Source of the DNA: CAYFSS01 sp964345975
Lineage (GTDB): Bacteria; Bacillota; Clostridia; Saccharofermentanales; Fastidiosipilaceae
Direction: 5' to 3'
Assembly: GCA_964345975.1 (NCBI GenBank)
Contig: CAYFSS010000005.1
Location: forward strand, 1-64,000
DNA: 64,000 nucleotides
Part shown: positions 1 through 9,469 of the stretch, in pieces
How positions within the stretch are numbered: the first letter of the stretch is position 1
Layout of the letters: every line of letters begins with the position of its first letter
Made by a program: the position numbers and the translations under genes
The notes under the pieces: generated by a model
Databases searched by the model: none
What the model was told of the DNA's origin: nothing
What the model saw: only the letters and a program-made list of their open reading frames with translations

Positions 1-2380
1 AATTTGCAACCACAGATCCGGTCTGAGGAACTGCGCGATAAACAAGCGTGATGTTCGTCGTGCCTTCAACAACTGAGCCGGTCAGTTCTGCACTACCCTC
101 TCCAAGTCCAACATAGTCATAACCGGTGATCACAGGAGCTTCGAAAGCATACTGAGTGCCGATTTCGCTATCTGTCAAAACCGGAACGGAACTGTTGCCA
201 TCGTTATTGGCCACCGCAGTACCACTCTCATCGACAAAGCTTGCAACCACAGATCCGGTTTGCGGAGCGAGCTCATAGACCAGATAAATATTAGTTGTGC
301 CGGCGACAACGGATCCTTCCGCAGCTGCACTATTTTCAGCTAAGCCAACGTAGTTATATCCATTAATTGCAGGTGGAGAGAATTGATAGAACGTATCGAT
401 AGCTGCATCCGCCAAGACGTTGACCGACGTCTGCCCTTCATTGTTTGCAATGGGGTTAGAAGCCGCATCGACAAAGTGAGCAACCACAGACCCGGTTTGC
501 GGAGCAAGCTCATAAACCAGATAAATATTGGTTGTGCCGGCGACAACGGATCCTTCCGCAGCTGCACTATTCTCAGCTAAACCAACGTAGTTATATCCAT
601 TAATTGCAGGTGGAGAGAATTGATAGAACGTATCGATAGCAGCATCCGTCAAAACATTGACCGAGGACTGTCCTTCATTGTTTGCAATGGGGTTAGAAGC
701 CGCATCGACAAAGTGAGCAACGACCGAACCGGATTGAGGAACGGGCTCATAGACAAGTTGAACTTCCGTTGTACCTGCCACGACAGAGCCCTCGATCGGA
801 GCGGAACCGGAAGAAGGTCCAACGTAGCTGTAACCGGGAATCTCGGGTGGTGAAACATTGTAATAGGTTTCTAAAGGAACATCCGCAAGGATCGTGGTTG
901 CCGTATTCCCTTCGGCATTAGCTAGTGGATTGCCTTGATTGTCAAAGAAAGAAACCACAACCGAGCCTGTTGTAGGCGCAGGCGGCGCAGGCGAAGCTAC
1001 CAAGATTGGCTCAAAGGCAACACTTTCACCGGAAGCTGAGCTTAAACCTGATGAAGTCGAAACATATACGTCACTGCCACCGGTTACAGCAGGATCAATC
1101 GAGATCTCATACGACAAGCGAACATCTTGACCTGCAGCCAAAGAGAAACTGCTCAGATGGATTTCATTTCCTTCCGATGAAAGGGCAAGTCCTGCCAATG
1201 TTTCTTGGGGAATCGTCGAAGAAGATAACGTTGGAGATGTTCCTTCTGCAACGCTTACACCATTGTTTAAGACATCAAAGAAACTTAAGGTGACAGGTTC
1301 AGCAGCAGATCCGGCTGGAGCAGCTTGAGAAATGGTCGCATTAAGTGCATTCGTCAGCCCAGAGGTATCTGAAGCACTTTGATAATCGGCAGAATCCGCG
1401 ATCATGCCGCGCAAGGTTGTCTCAATCATGTCAACGCCAAGGCCGGAGTCGTTGGAATAACTAGCTAAATCATAACCAATGACCGAAAGATCGATACCGC
1501 CCTTACGGACCTTGAAAGCCTCACCTTGAAGAGCCGTCGCATGGTGCCGCACCACAATGGCGGGAGCTGCGCCGTTTGGATCCGTCACATCGTAGTAATC
1601 CAGACCATTGAGGGCAGGATCTTCAGCGTTGAAATAGAAACTCATGCCATTCCCCAAGACGGTATCCGTGAAACCGGTTGGGAGCGATGGATATTGTTGC
1701 TGAGCGTTATCAACGGCATAAGGTGCATCATCATTTGCTGTAACAGCATTTGCCAGGAAAGAATAATTCGGCAAACCGCGCGCTAAGAAAACAATCTTGC
1801 CGCTACTGCTTCCCTCGAGCATCTTGGCTGCTTCTTGAAGAGCGTCCTGGGAGAAGCGTCCCCTTAAGGGTTCGGGAACACCTCCGGATGCCTCGGAAGA
1901 ATTTGCGAGAACAGATTGAAGGCTTGCCAAGTCACTGGTGAGATTTTGGATGCCTTGGGGTTCATTGTAAACAGAATCTACACCGTCGACGTTGATCGTG
2001 TGAGGATCTCCATTGAAGACCTCCAGACCATAGGCGACTAGCCCAAGACGATTATTACCCTGAGCCAAGACTTGAGACATATAGGCATTAAGTGCCGCTT
2101 CAGCTTCAGCATTCCAAGGTCTGGAACGATCAACAACCAGCACGATGTCCTGCGACTCGGGAGGAGTTTCAGGCGCTACCGTTGCATTATTCTTAAAGGT
2201 CCAATTGACCGTATAGTCACCGGCACCTTCAGATGCTGCAACATCGTGCTGAGCTGTAATATCTCCAAACGCTACTTGTCCCATATTCTCTGCACGCAAA
2301 GTTGTGAACGATGTGAGTGAGAAGCTCTGAAGTAGGAATAGGAATACTAGTAGCCATACATTGAATTGCTTACGTTTCAT
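1..2380 (-). CDS. Secreted VWA-domain adhesin with MucBP-like repeats (partial, C-terminus beyond left edge)
   Basis: The reading frame is open from an ATG at 2380 to the window edge, 793 codons. AAAAGGAGG precedes the ATG at good spacing. Residues 1-31 form a basic start and hydrophobic core typical of a signal peptide. Residues about 78-370 resemble a von Willebrand A domain (DIVLVVDRSRPWN at 79-91), followed by a beta-rich spacer. From about residue 476 come repeats of 78-79 residues with the pattern GSVVAxFVD...GYxYVGL...GTTxIxLVYE, which resembles MucBP/mucin-binding modules. The layout suggests a cell-wall adhesin or pilus-tip protein. The cell-wall anchor would lie outside the window. 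Binding partner unknown. Confidence 0.8.
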   Translation of the reverse strand, partial: MKRKQFNVWLLVFLFLLQSFSLTSFTTLRAENMGQVAFGDITAQHDVAASEGAGDYTVNWTFKNNATVAPETPPESQDIVLVVDRSRPWNAEAEAALNAYMSQVLAQGNNRLGLVAYGLEVFNGDPHTINVDGVDSVYNEPQGIQNLTSDLASLQSVLANSSEASGGVPEPLRGRFSQDALQEAAKMLEGSSSGKIVFLARGLPNYSFLANAVTANDDAPYAVDNAQQQYPSLPTGFTDTVLGNGMSFYFNAEDPALNGLDYYDVTDPNGAAPAIVVRHHATALQGEAFKVRKGGIDLSVIGYDLASYSNDSGLGVDMIETTLRGMIADSADYQSASDTSGLTNALNATISQAAPAGSAAEPVTLSFFDVLNNGVSVAEGTSPTLSSSTIPQETLAGLALSSEGNEIHLSSFSLAAGQDVRLSYEISIDPAVTGGSDVYVSTSSGLSSASGESVAFEPILVASPAPPAPTTGSVVVSFFDNQGNPLANAEGNTATTILADVPLETYYNVSPPEIPGYSYVGPSSGSAPIEGSVVAGTTEVQLVYEPVPQSGSVVAHFVDAASNPIANNEGQSSVNVLTDAAIDTFYQFSPPAINGYNYVGLAENSAAAEGSVVAGTTNIYLVYELAPQTGSVVAHFVDAASNPIANNEGQTSVNVLADAAIDTFYQFSPPAINGYNYVGLAENSAAAEGSVVAGTTNIYLVYELAPQTGSVVASFVDESGTAVANNDGNSSVPVLTDSEIGTQYAFEAPVITGYDYVGLGEGSAELTGSVVEGTTNITLVYRAVPQTGSVVAN
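6..953 (-). repeat. Tandem 237-bp coding repeats of the adhesin
   Basis: Unit boundaries recur at about 6, 243, 480, 717 and 951, a period of 237 bp (79 codons); the unit nearest the N-terminus is one codon shorter. The units 243-479 and 480-716 are almost identical at nucleotide level, while the outer units are more diverged. This indicates recent duplication of the middle unit. More units probably lie beyond the left edge. Confidence 0.9.
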
Positions 2381-2770
2381 GGGTTTAAGCCTCCTTTTGC
2401 GACCTATCAAGGAAGTCCTCTACGAGTTGAGAATTTCCGCTGCAAGAGATTTCTCCCTTTTAGGTGCTGTTAGCTTAGCAAAGGAGTAAATCATCAATGA
2501 AAACAAACTAATAACGAGATCCAAACCTTGTATGCCCAACGCTTCTCCATTCAATACTTCACATACAGGCCATAATCCACGATGCCATCAATAGGTTTTT
2601 ACATAAAAGCCCCAACCATTTCCCCAAACTCTTGCTAGAATCATTCCATGAATACGACACTGGTCTATATTCATTGGTTTGCGAACGGCCTCGTGTTGCA
2701 GTGAGGTCATCGAAATCAGTCTTTATACATACATCGCAGCCAACAGGCTGCACCAGGAAAGAGGTTAAAA
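2381..2770. other. Divergent intergenic region, no gene seen
   Basis: About 390 bases separate the divergently transcribed adhesin and the carboxynorspermidine dehydrogenase gene, so both promoters should lie here. The ribosome sites at both ends are clear (AAAAGGAGG for the minus gene, AGGAAAGAGG for the plus gene). I see no convincing -35/-10 pair, no strong hairpin and no plausible small gene. Confidence 0.5.
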
Positions 2771-3976
2771 ATGGCAAGAGCTCTCATCATTGGTGCCGGT
2801 GGCGTCGGTACCGTCGTCGCCCATAAATGCGTTGAGAATCACGAGGTGTTCTCAGATCTTTGTATCGCTAGTCGCTCCATTGATCGCCCACAAGCCTTGG
2901 TCGACAAACTTTCGGCTGAACAGGACAAAGTTAAACTCCAGGCTCGCACCGTCGATGCCGACGATGTCGATCAATTGATCGCGCTCATCGAGGACTATAA
3001 GCCGGAGATCGTCATCAACGTCGCCCTTCCATATCAAGACCTCACCATCATGGACGCTTGTCTTGCAACGAAGACTCATTACCTCGATACAGCAAACTAT
3101 GAACCACCGGATACCGCTAAGTTCGAGTATAAGTGGCAGTGGGAATATCGCGATCGTTTTAAAGAAGCAGGCATCACTGCAATCTTGGGCTCAGGCTTTG
3201 ATCCCGGCGTCACAAGCGTCTTTTCCGCTTACGCACTCAAACATCACTTTGATGAAATCCACTACATCGACATTCTCGACTGCAATGGTGGCGATCATGG
3301 CTATCCTTTTGCGACGAATTTCAACCCGGAAATCAATATTCGCGAGGTGACGTCCAACGGGCGCTATTGGGAAAACGGGGAATGGATCGAAACGGAACCG
3401 ATGGAAATCAAGCGTGAGTACGACTTTGAAGAAGTCGGCGAGAAAGATATGTATCTCCTCTATCACGAAGAACTCGAGTCTCTCGTCGAGAATATCCCCG
3501 GACTCAAGCGCATCCGCTTCTTCATGACCTTTGGTGAGAGTTACCTCACGCACCTAAAGTGCCTTGAGAACGTCGGCATGACATCTATTGAACCCATCAA
3601 CTTCGAGGGCAAAGAAATTATCCCCCTACAGTTCCTCAAAGCTGTCCTCCCTGATCCTGCAAGTCTTGGCCCTCGCACGCATGGTAAAACCAACATCGGC
3701 AACATTTTCCAGGGCGTGAAAGATGGCGAAGAAAAGACCTATTACCTCTATAACATCACTGACCATCAAGAGGCTTATGCGGAAACGGCTTCTCAAGGCG
3801 TTTCGTATACTACAGGCGTCCCTGCCATGATCGGTGCTTCCCTTGTCCTCAGAGGTCTCTGGGATAAGCCGGGCGTCCACAACGTCGAAGAGCTCGATCC
3901 GGATCCCTTCATGGAAGCCCTCAATGAGTTCGGTCTCCCTTGGCGTGAGGACTTCGACCCCACGCTCGTTCCATAA
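2771..3976 (+). CDS. Carboxynorspermidine/carboxyspermidine dehydrogenase (saccharopine dehydrogenase family)
   Basis: This 401-residue protein starts with a Rossmann nucleotide-binding motif GAGGVG at residues 8-13, then has the saccharopine-dehydrogenase-like body. The family condenses putrescine or diaminopropane with aspartate semialdehyde and reduces the imine with NADPH, giving carboxyspermidine or carboxynorspermidine in the cytoplasm. Length and sequence style match the bacterial CANSDH/CASDH group. AGGAAAGAGG precedes the ATG. The stop codon overlaps the next start by one base (TAATG), so it is translationally coupled to the decarboxylase that performs the next step. The exact diamine substrate cannot be told from sequence. 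Confidence 0.9.
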   Translation: MARALIIGAGGVGTVVAHKCVENHEVFSDLCIASRSIDRPQALVDKLSAEQDKVKLQARTVDADDVDQLIALIEDYKPEIVINVALPYQDLTIMDACLATKTHYLDTANYEPPDTAKFEYKWQWEYRDRFKEAGITAILGSGFDPGVTSVFSAYALKHHFDEIHYIDILDCNGGDHGYPFATNFNPEINIREVTSNGRYWENGEWIETEPMEIKREYDFEEVGEKDMYLLYHEELESLVENIPGLKRIRFFMTFGESYLTHLKCLENVGMTSIEPINFEGKEIIPLQFLKAVLPDPASLGPRTHGKTNIGNIFQGVKDGEEKTYYLYNITDHQEAYAETASQGVSYTTGVPAMIGASLVLRGLWDKPGVHNVEELDPDPFMEALNEFGLPWREDFDPTLVP

Positions 3977-5211
3977 TGAAAGATATTATTCGCACCCAAG
4001 CTCAACGAAGTGCTCCGAGCGACATACCTTTTCAGGATTTACCTGTAACCCCGGCTTATCTCATCGATGAGCCGGGACTCATCTCCAACCTCGAGCGCTT
4101 GCGTGAATTCAAGGCAATGAGTGGGGCCAAGGTGCTTCTTGCTCAGAAAGCCTACTCCGCCTTCTCCACCTACCCCATCATCTCACAGTATCTGGATGGC
4201 ACGTGTTCCAGCGGGCTCTACGAGGCAAAGCTTGCCCATGAGTTTATGCCTGAAGGCGAAATAGAAGTCTTCTGTCCGGCCTACAAAGACGATGAATTCC
4301 TTGAACTCTTTGAGATCGCAGACACCCTTATCTTTAATAGCTTCAAGCAATTAGAGCGTTATAGGACCTGGTTGAGAGCCAACAAGCCGGCGGAAGAAGG
4401 ACCACGTCTAGGCCTAAGAATTAATCCTGAGGTCTCCTCTGTAGAGACAGACATCTACAATCCTGCAGGGCCTAAGTCTCGGCTTGGAATCACTTTCAGG
4501 AACTTTGTTCAAGGCGTTGAAGCATTTGGCCTCGAGGGGATAACCGGTCTTCACTTCCATGTCCTATGTGAGGAAAATGCCGATTCACTGAAGCTTGTCT
4601 GGGATAGTTTCCGTGAGCGATTTGGCGCTTACTTGGACCAAATGGACTGGCTCAACATGGGCGGCGGCCATCACATCACACGTGCCGACTATGACCTTGA
4701 TCTTGCTGCTGAGATTGTGCAGGAAGCCAGGCGTGACTTCGATCTCGAGGTTTATATGGAGCCCGGGGAAGCTATCCCCTTGGATGCCGGCTACCTCGTA
4801 ACGGACGTGATCGATACGATGCACAACGAGATGCCCATTGCGCTCCTCGATACCTCCGCGGTATGCCATATGCCGGATGTCCTGGAGATGCCGTATCGGC
4901 CGCGGGCTTTTGTGTGGGATGCACCACCGGATGGACCGGAACCCTATCGTTTGGCCTCAGAGAGCGGAGAACATCTAACGCGTTTGGGTGGGCCGACGTG
5001 TTTGGCCGGTGACATCGTGGGAGATTATGATTTTGGGCGTGAGATTGTCGCAGGAGACCGATTGGTGTTTTGCGATATGGCGATCTATACCATGGTGAAG
5101 ACCAATACTTTCAACGGAATGCCACTCCCCGCGATTTATCTTTGGGATGGACACGAGCTGAAGTGCGTGAAGCAATTTGGCTACGAAGACTTCAAAATGC
5201 GCTTGAGCTAG
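3976..5211 (+). CDS. nspC: Carboxynorspermidine/carboxyspermidine decarboxylase
   Basis: A 411-residue fold-III PLP decarboxylase. The PLP lysine is K58 in LLAQKAYS; further landmarks are GLHFHVLCEE, the glycine-rich MGGGHHITR, the MEPGEA motif and the cysteine segment GPTCLAGD near the C-terminus. It removes the carboxyl group from carboxynorspermidine or carboxyspermidine to give the triamine. It directly follows, and overlaps by one base, the matching dehydrogenase, so the two form the alternative polyamine pathway that does not use S-adenosylmethionine decarboxylase. Confidence 0.93.
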   Translation: MKDIIRTQAQRSAPSDIPFQDLPVTPAYLIDEPGLISNLERLREFKAMSGAKVLLAQKAYSAFSTYPIISQYLDGTCSSGLYEAKLAHEFMPEGEIEVFCPAYKDDEFLELFEIADTLIFNSFKQLERYRTWLRANKPAEEGPRLGLRINPEVSSVETDIYNPAGPKSRLGITFRNFVQGVEAFGLEGITGLHFHVLCEENADSLKLVWDSFRERFGAYLDQMDWLNMGGGHHITRADYDLDLAAEIVQEARRDFDLEVYMEPGEAIPLDAGYLVTDVIDTMHNEMPIALLDTSAVCHMPDVLEMPYRPRAFVWDAPPDGPEPYRLASESGEHLTRLGGPTCLAGDIVGDYDFGREIVAGDRLVFCDMAIYTMVKTNTFNGMPLPAIYLWDGHELKCVKQFGYEDFKMRLS

Positions 5212-5230
5212 ATTTAACGAAAACTTTCAG

Positions 5231-5260
5231 TTGTTAGAGTATGGCCTGATAATCTATACA
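5231..5260 (+). promoter_or_regulatory. Possible sigma-A promoter for the DUF4342 gene
   Basis: TTGTTA at 5231-5236 and TATACA at 5255-5260 are separated by 18 bases. They lie in the short gap after the polyamine genes and just ahead of an AAGGAGG ribosome site. This would allow independent transcription of the next two genes. Weak matches. Confidence 0.35.
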
Positions 5261-5277
5261 TCAAGGAGGAAATTTCC

Positions 5278-6021
5278 ATGATTACTTTAGAAATGATTGA
5301 CCATGTGATGGATATCACGGGCAAAGATTATGCAGCCGTACGAGCAGCACTCCTTGCTACCGATGGTGATATGGATCAAGCAATCCATAATTTACAAGGC
5401 GGACAAAGTGAACCGGTCGAAGATATAGACCACTTCACCTTGGTGGAACGTCTTCAAGAAGAACTGGGCATTAGCTGGACCGAGGCGAAAGAGCTTCTTG
5501 TCAAGGCGAATTGGAATTACAACGTTGCTTTAGGTGTCACACCGGCAGAAGAAGCCACTGAGAATACTGAGAAAGCTGAAGATCCTTGGCGCGCAAAGAG
5601 AGAAAATCTCGAGATTCGCTGGGAGCAGATCTGGGAGACGATCCAAGACTTTGCCAAGCGTGGTTTAGCAACCAAGCTCATCATTCGCAAAGAAGGCAAA
5701 GATGCGATCAACATCAATCTTGGCTTAGGCGTTCTGGGGGTTGTTGCAGCTCCTTTCGCGACCATCGCAGGTCTTGGAGCCGCACTCTTTACGGACTATA
5801 AGGTCCTGATCGAACTTCATGATGGACGCGTGATCAACTTAATCGACCTCGTCACTGATCGCGAGAAAGGGCAAGAAGATACAAGCTGGAATAAGTACCG
5901 CGAGCCAAGCGTAGAGGAAGATCAGACATCCGATGAATCCGACGAAGACATACTGTACGAACCGGAAGTAACAGACTATAAGGTTGATCCGGTTAAAGAT
6001 CCACGCGATCCGCATGCATAG
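5278..6021 (+). CDS. UBA-like / DUF4342 protein
   Basis: 247 residues with ATG preceded by AAGGAGG. Two N-terminal segments (about 4-41 and 52-85) look like UBA/TS-N three-helix bundles, each ending in the W/D-N-x-A-x-x-x-L style. Residues about 105-200 match DUF4342: basic helix, then a hydrophobic stretch with LGVLGVVAAPFATIAGLG, then TDYKVLIELHDGRVINL. The hydrophobic stretch may insert in or lie on the membrane. The C-terminal 40 residues are acidic and probably disordered. Function unknown; the UBA-like parts hint at protein binding, as in EF-Ts. The stop overlaps the next start by 8 bases. Confidence 0.75.
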   Translation: MITLEMIDHVMDITGKDYAAVRAALLATDGDMDQAIHNLQGGQSEPVEDIDHFTLVERLQEELGISWTEAKELLVKANWNYNVALGVTPAEEATENTEKAEDPWRAKRENLEIRWEQIWETIQDFAKRGLATKLIIRKEGKDAININLGLGVLGVVAAPFATIAGLGAALFTDYKVLIELHDGRVINLIDLVTDREKGQEDTSWNKYREPSVEEDQTSDESDEDILYEPEVTDYKVDPVKDPRDPHA

Positions 6022-7246
6022 ACTCTGTATCGTCGGCCTCGGTGCCGCCGGTCTGGGAGCAGCCTTAGCCCTTGCCCACGCTGCGGGCGAGGGCTTTGCT
6101 GTCCCGGGTCGTGATTATGAACTCATCATCTTGGAAGCGGGGAAACAAGCCGGTCGGAAACTCCTTCTTGCCGGTGGAGGTCGCTGTAATCTCACTCATA
6201 CGGGTGAGGTGCGAGACTTTACTCGCCATTATTTTGAAGGCGGGAGATTCCTCTTTCCTGCGCTCCATACCTTAAGCCCGGATTCGCTTATCTATCAGAT
6301 GGAGCGAGCGGGTGTTCCCATGAAAGTTGAAACGGGGCGGTACTTTCCGAAGTCAGAACGAGCAACAGATGTTTTGGAAGGCTTTTTGATGTTATGTGAG
6401 CCGATCTTACGAGGGAATCTTCGCATCGGGACCAAGGTGGTTGGTATACATCCATCGTGGACGGTCGATCTTACAGGGGGTGAGCAACTTGAAGTGAATC
6501 AACTGCTCTTGGCCGGAGGAGGACTCTCCGTCCCTCAAACCGGTTCGGATGGTCACCTCCATAAACAACTTGCTATGTTAGGCATCGATGTCACGGAAAC
6601 GGTACCGGGGCTCGTTGGATTGACCTGCAAGCATGGGCTACACGAGCTCTCAGGTCTTAGTTTTGAGACAGAATTTACACTCAAGCCTATGAACCGTAGA
6701 CATCAAGTTGAAGCAAAAGCCTATAAACGCACAGGCACCATCCTTATCACAGAGGATGGTTTCTCCGGCCCTGAGCTCTTAAATCTATCTCGAACTCTTA
6801 ATGGGGATAGAGGCACTCTTACATTTCAATTTCCGGGGCTGGATGAAGAAGCTCTGCGAAACAGTCCGAGGAATCTAAGCCTCCGCCGTATGCTGAAAGA
6901 AAGCACGTCGATCCCGGATCGTCTATGGCGTAAACTGCTTGAACAAGTTAGGGCAGATCACTTGCGCGCACCCTTTGATCCCGCAGAACTGCGTAGAAAG
7001 ATCCAAGACATCAAGGGTCTTGTCTATGAAGTTCAACCGGAGTCGCTCATGAAAGCCCGGGTCACGAGAGGCGGGGTAGCTCTTAGTGAAGTGAATCCGA
7101 GCAGCATGGAAGCGAAGAACTATCCCGGGCTCTACATCGCAGGTGAATTGCTGGACATTGATGGCGAATCGGGTGGTTACAATTTACAAGCAGCCATCTC
7201 TACCGGCTATCTGGCGGCTCAAAGTATGATTGCTGCGATTCTATGA
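6014..7246 (+). CDS. HI0933/BaiN-type FAD-dependent flavoprotein
   Basis: About 410 residues. The N-terminus has a dinucleotide-binding GLGAAGLGAA motif, followed by GRKLLLAGGGRCNLT, the hallmark of the HI0933/YhiN family, and a C-terminal FAD contact (SGGYNLQAAISTGYLA). Members are annotated as NAD(P)/FAD oxidoreductases with mostly unknown substrates. I chose the ATG at 6014, which overlaps the preceding stop as ATGCATAG; an in-frame TTG at 5984 is an alternative but adds residues not typical of the family. A strong terminator follows. Confidence 0.85.
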   Translation: MHRLCIVGLGAAGLGAALALAHAAGEGFAVPGRDYELIILEAGKQAGRKLLLAGGGRCNLTHTGEVRDFTRHYFEGGRFLFPALHTLSPDSLIYQMERAGVPMKVETGRYFPKSERATDVLEGFLMLCEPILRGNLRIGTKVVGIHPSWTVDLTGGEQLEVNQLLLAGGGLSVPQTGSDGHLHKQLAMLGIDVTETVPGLVGLTCKHGLHELSGLSFETEFTLKPMNRRHQVEAKAYKRTGTILITEDGFSGPELLNLSRTLNGDRGTLTFQFPGLDEEALRNSPRNLSLRRMLKESTSIPDRLWRKLLEQVRADHLRAPFDPAELRRKIQDIKGLVYEVQPESLMKARVTRGGVALSEVNPSSMEAKNYPGLYIAGELLDIDGESGGYNLQAAISTGYLAAQSMIAAIL

Positions 7247-7318
7247 TGGGTAGCCACATGAAATTTGCTTAAATCAATACACGATAAAACTTTCAAACAC
7301 TGTGCTCCTTCAAGCATA

Positions 7319-7360
7319 GGAAATGGCACCACGGACTTCCGTGGTGCCATTTCTTTGGTT
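7319..7360 (+). terminator. Rho-independent terminator (shared by convergent genes)
   Basis: Perfect 14-bp stem: AAATGGCACCACGG at 7321-7334, loop ACTT, complementary arm 7339-7352, followed by a T-rich run (CTTTGGTTTT). It closes the plus-strand flavoprotein unit. The minus-strand VWA gene ends only 60 bases away, so the hairpin may also serve it, although no T-tract is visible in that direction. Confidence 0.9.
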
Positions 7361-7411
7361 TTACAAACTGATTCAATTGACATCAGATTGACGTTCAAAA
7401 GCGTCTGCCGC

Positions 7412-9217
7412 TTATTCTTCCGGCATTGGTCCTTTCTCATCGATCATCTGAGCCTGTTTGACCATGCGGGTCAGGTCATCGATTTGAGATGACGTGCGAG
7501 TTATCGACTCGAGACGTTCCAAGATCGCATCATAATCGGCGTCGGCTTTGTATTCCGAATCCTTAAGCAACAATGCAAACTCAGCGATGGATGACGCTAA
7601 TAGAGTATCATCGTCAGGTTCTACTTCATTAGCCTTCTCGATGGGGTAGACCAAGAGTTCACTTGTGTCGCCAAGCGGTTCTTTGAAGCGAATATTGAGG
7701 ACTGCGTACTCATTCGAGAAATCAGCTTCGATAAACTCCGGTTCATCATCGGCATTCTCTTCTTCAGTCTCTACAGCTTCTTCCGCAACGGTTTCCTCAG
7801 AAGACGCAACGACAGCCTCTTCTTCGGACTCAACTGTTGGGTCCACATCGGTCTCTTGACCATCGTCACCGTTCGTTACAGGGTCCTCGGACTCGCCATA
7901 GCGGCTCGGGACTTCAGGGAATTCCATCGGAGAATCAGGCAGGACGATTTCATATAGAAGCGTTTGACGGTGCCCGCTGCCCAGCTCGCCGCCATCTTTT
8001 GTATCATCCGCAAAGTCTTCTGCAGCCATAACTCTGGATTCATAGCCTAGGAGGCGGTAACCCTTCACCGTTTCAGGATTAAATTCGATCTGATACTTTA
8101 CGTCTTTGGCATAGGTTTGGAACTTACCGCCCATCCCTTCAACCATGACTTGACGAGCCGTCTCAACATCATCGATGTAGCTGTATTCACCGTTGCCGTT
8201 TTCTGCTAAGGCCTGGAGCTTATTGTCTTTAAGATTGTCGGATCCAAAGCCGAGGACGGATAAGAAGATGCCCGTATCGCGCTTCTCAGAAACCATATCG
8301 GCAAGTTCACCTTCAGAGGTCACACCGATGTTGAGGTCGCCGTCGGTTCCTAAGATGATTCTGTTTTCAGCTTCAGGATCAAAGTTCTTCTCGGCCAACT
8401 CATATGCCGTTTTAATTCCGGCAGATCCGGCAGTTCCACCCCACGCACTAAGACGTTCTATCGTCGCCAGGAGCTCAGTTTGTTCATCGCCAGAAACACT
8501 ATCCAGAAGGACCTGATCCTGCCCGGCGTAGGTCACGATCGAAACACGGTCACCTTCATTTAAGTTCTCTACCAGTAGAGAGAAAGCACTCTTCAAGAGA
8601 CCCAGCTTATCCGGATAATCCATTGAGCCCGATACGTCCAAGAGGAAGACGAAGTTCAAAGGTTTGCGGTTCTCAAATTCCGGTTCAGGGGTTGTGAGTC
8701 CCAGATGGAGGAGTTTAGTATCCGGATTCCATGGTGTTTGAGATAGTGAAATGTCTACACCAAAGACTTCGTCACCTTCCGGCATCGGGTACTCGTAGAA
8801 GAAGTAATTAAGGAATTCTTCAATCCTAACGGCGTCTTTAGGAGCAAGCTCCCCTTCATGGAGATAGGATCTTACGTTCGTATAAGAAGCGGTGTTGACA
8901 TCGGCACCGAACGTTGAGAAAGGATTATTCGCAACGAGGAAGAAGGGATTCTCATCGAAATCGGAATATTCTCGGGCATCCCAATCGATAATCTCCGGTG
9001 CCGGATAAGGCATCGTCGCTGCTTCCACCGCTATATCGGTCGGGCTGGATTGGTACTCAATTCCCGTAGGGGGCACGGGTGGATCGTTTTCAATCCGCCC
9101 CATGGAGCTCGGGTTAAGCATACCCATCAGTCCTACGGACAAAGCTAGTAGAACGGTTGGTGACAGCTTTAGAATTGACAGAAATTTCGTCAAGATTAGG
9201 GCTAAGTCAAGGAACAT
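7412..9217 (-). CDS. Membrane-anchored VWA protein, YfbK-like (VWA plus DUF3520)
   Basis: 601 residues from the ATG at 9217, chosen because GAGGAGG sits 5 bases upstream; an ATG at 9238 has no ribosome site. Residues 1-34 are hydrophobic (signal anchor). Next comes the YfbK-type N-terminal domain (NNPFSTFGADVNTASYTNVR around 97-116), then a VWA domain with an intact MIDAS motif DVSGSM (D194, S196, S198), then the DUF3520 C-terminal domain. The C-terminal domain is split by an insertion of about 60 residues rich in Glu, Asp, Thr and Val. Function of the family is unknown; metal-dependent protein binding outside the membrane is likely. Confidence 0.85.
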   Translation of the reverse strand: MFLDLALILTKFLSILKLSPTVLLALSVGLMGMLNPSSMGRIENDPPVPPTGIEYQSSPTDIAVEAATMPYPAPEIIDWDAREYSDFDENPFFLVANNPFSTFGADVNTASYTNVRSYLHEGELAPKDAVRIEEFLNYFFYEYPMPEGDEVFGVDISLSQTPWNPDTKLLHLGLTTPEPEFENRKPLNFVFLLDVSGSMDYPDKLGLLKSAFSLLVENLNEGDRVSIVTYAGQDQVLLDSVSGDEQTELLATIERLSAWGGTAGSAGIKTAYELAEKNFDPEAENRIILGTDGDLNIGVTSEGELADMVSEKRDTGIFLSVLGFGSDNLKDNKLQALAENGNGEYSYIDDVETARQVMVEGMGGKFQTYAKDVKYQIEFNPETVKGYRLLGYESRVMAAEDFADDTKDGGELGSGHRQTLLYEIVLPDSPMEFPEVPSRYGESEDPVTNGDDGQETDVDPTVESEEEAVVASSEETVAEEAVETEEENADDEPEFIEADFSNEYAVLNIRFKEPLGDTSELLVYPIEKANEVEPDDDTLLASSIAEFALLLKDSEYKADADYDAILERLESITRTSSQIDDLTRMVKQAQMIDEKGPMPEE

Positions 9218-9404
9218 AAGGTCCTCCTCGTAATCCATTAAATGGTGTGTCGTTTGCGACTTTGCTTAATTCTATTCAGAGGTTCAATTCTAGAGAAGTG
9301 CAAAATCTAATTCCTTGCAGATCCTTCACCTTTGATTAACAAAACCATCCAATAAACTGATGAAAAAGCCATCCTTCAGAACTTTAACTTTAGAGCAAAG
9401 AGAA

Positions 9405-9434
9405 CCACCGGATATCCAAGGAGGATTCCGGTGG
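9405..9434 (-). terminator. Rho-independent terminator of the SIMPL gene
   Basis: CCACCGGA at 9405-9412 pairs with TCCGGTGG at 9427-9434; the inner ATCC (9414-9417) pairs with GGAT (9423-9426) with a one-base bulge. Read on the minus strand it is followed by TTCTCTTT. It lies 36 bases past the stop of the SIMPL gene. Confidence 0.8.
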
Positions 9435-9469
9435 CTTTTGAATGTTAAAGCAAAGTCCAAAGCTAGAGC

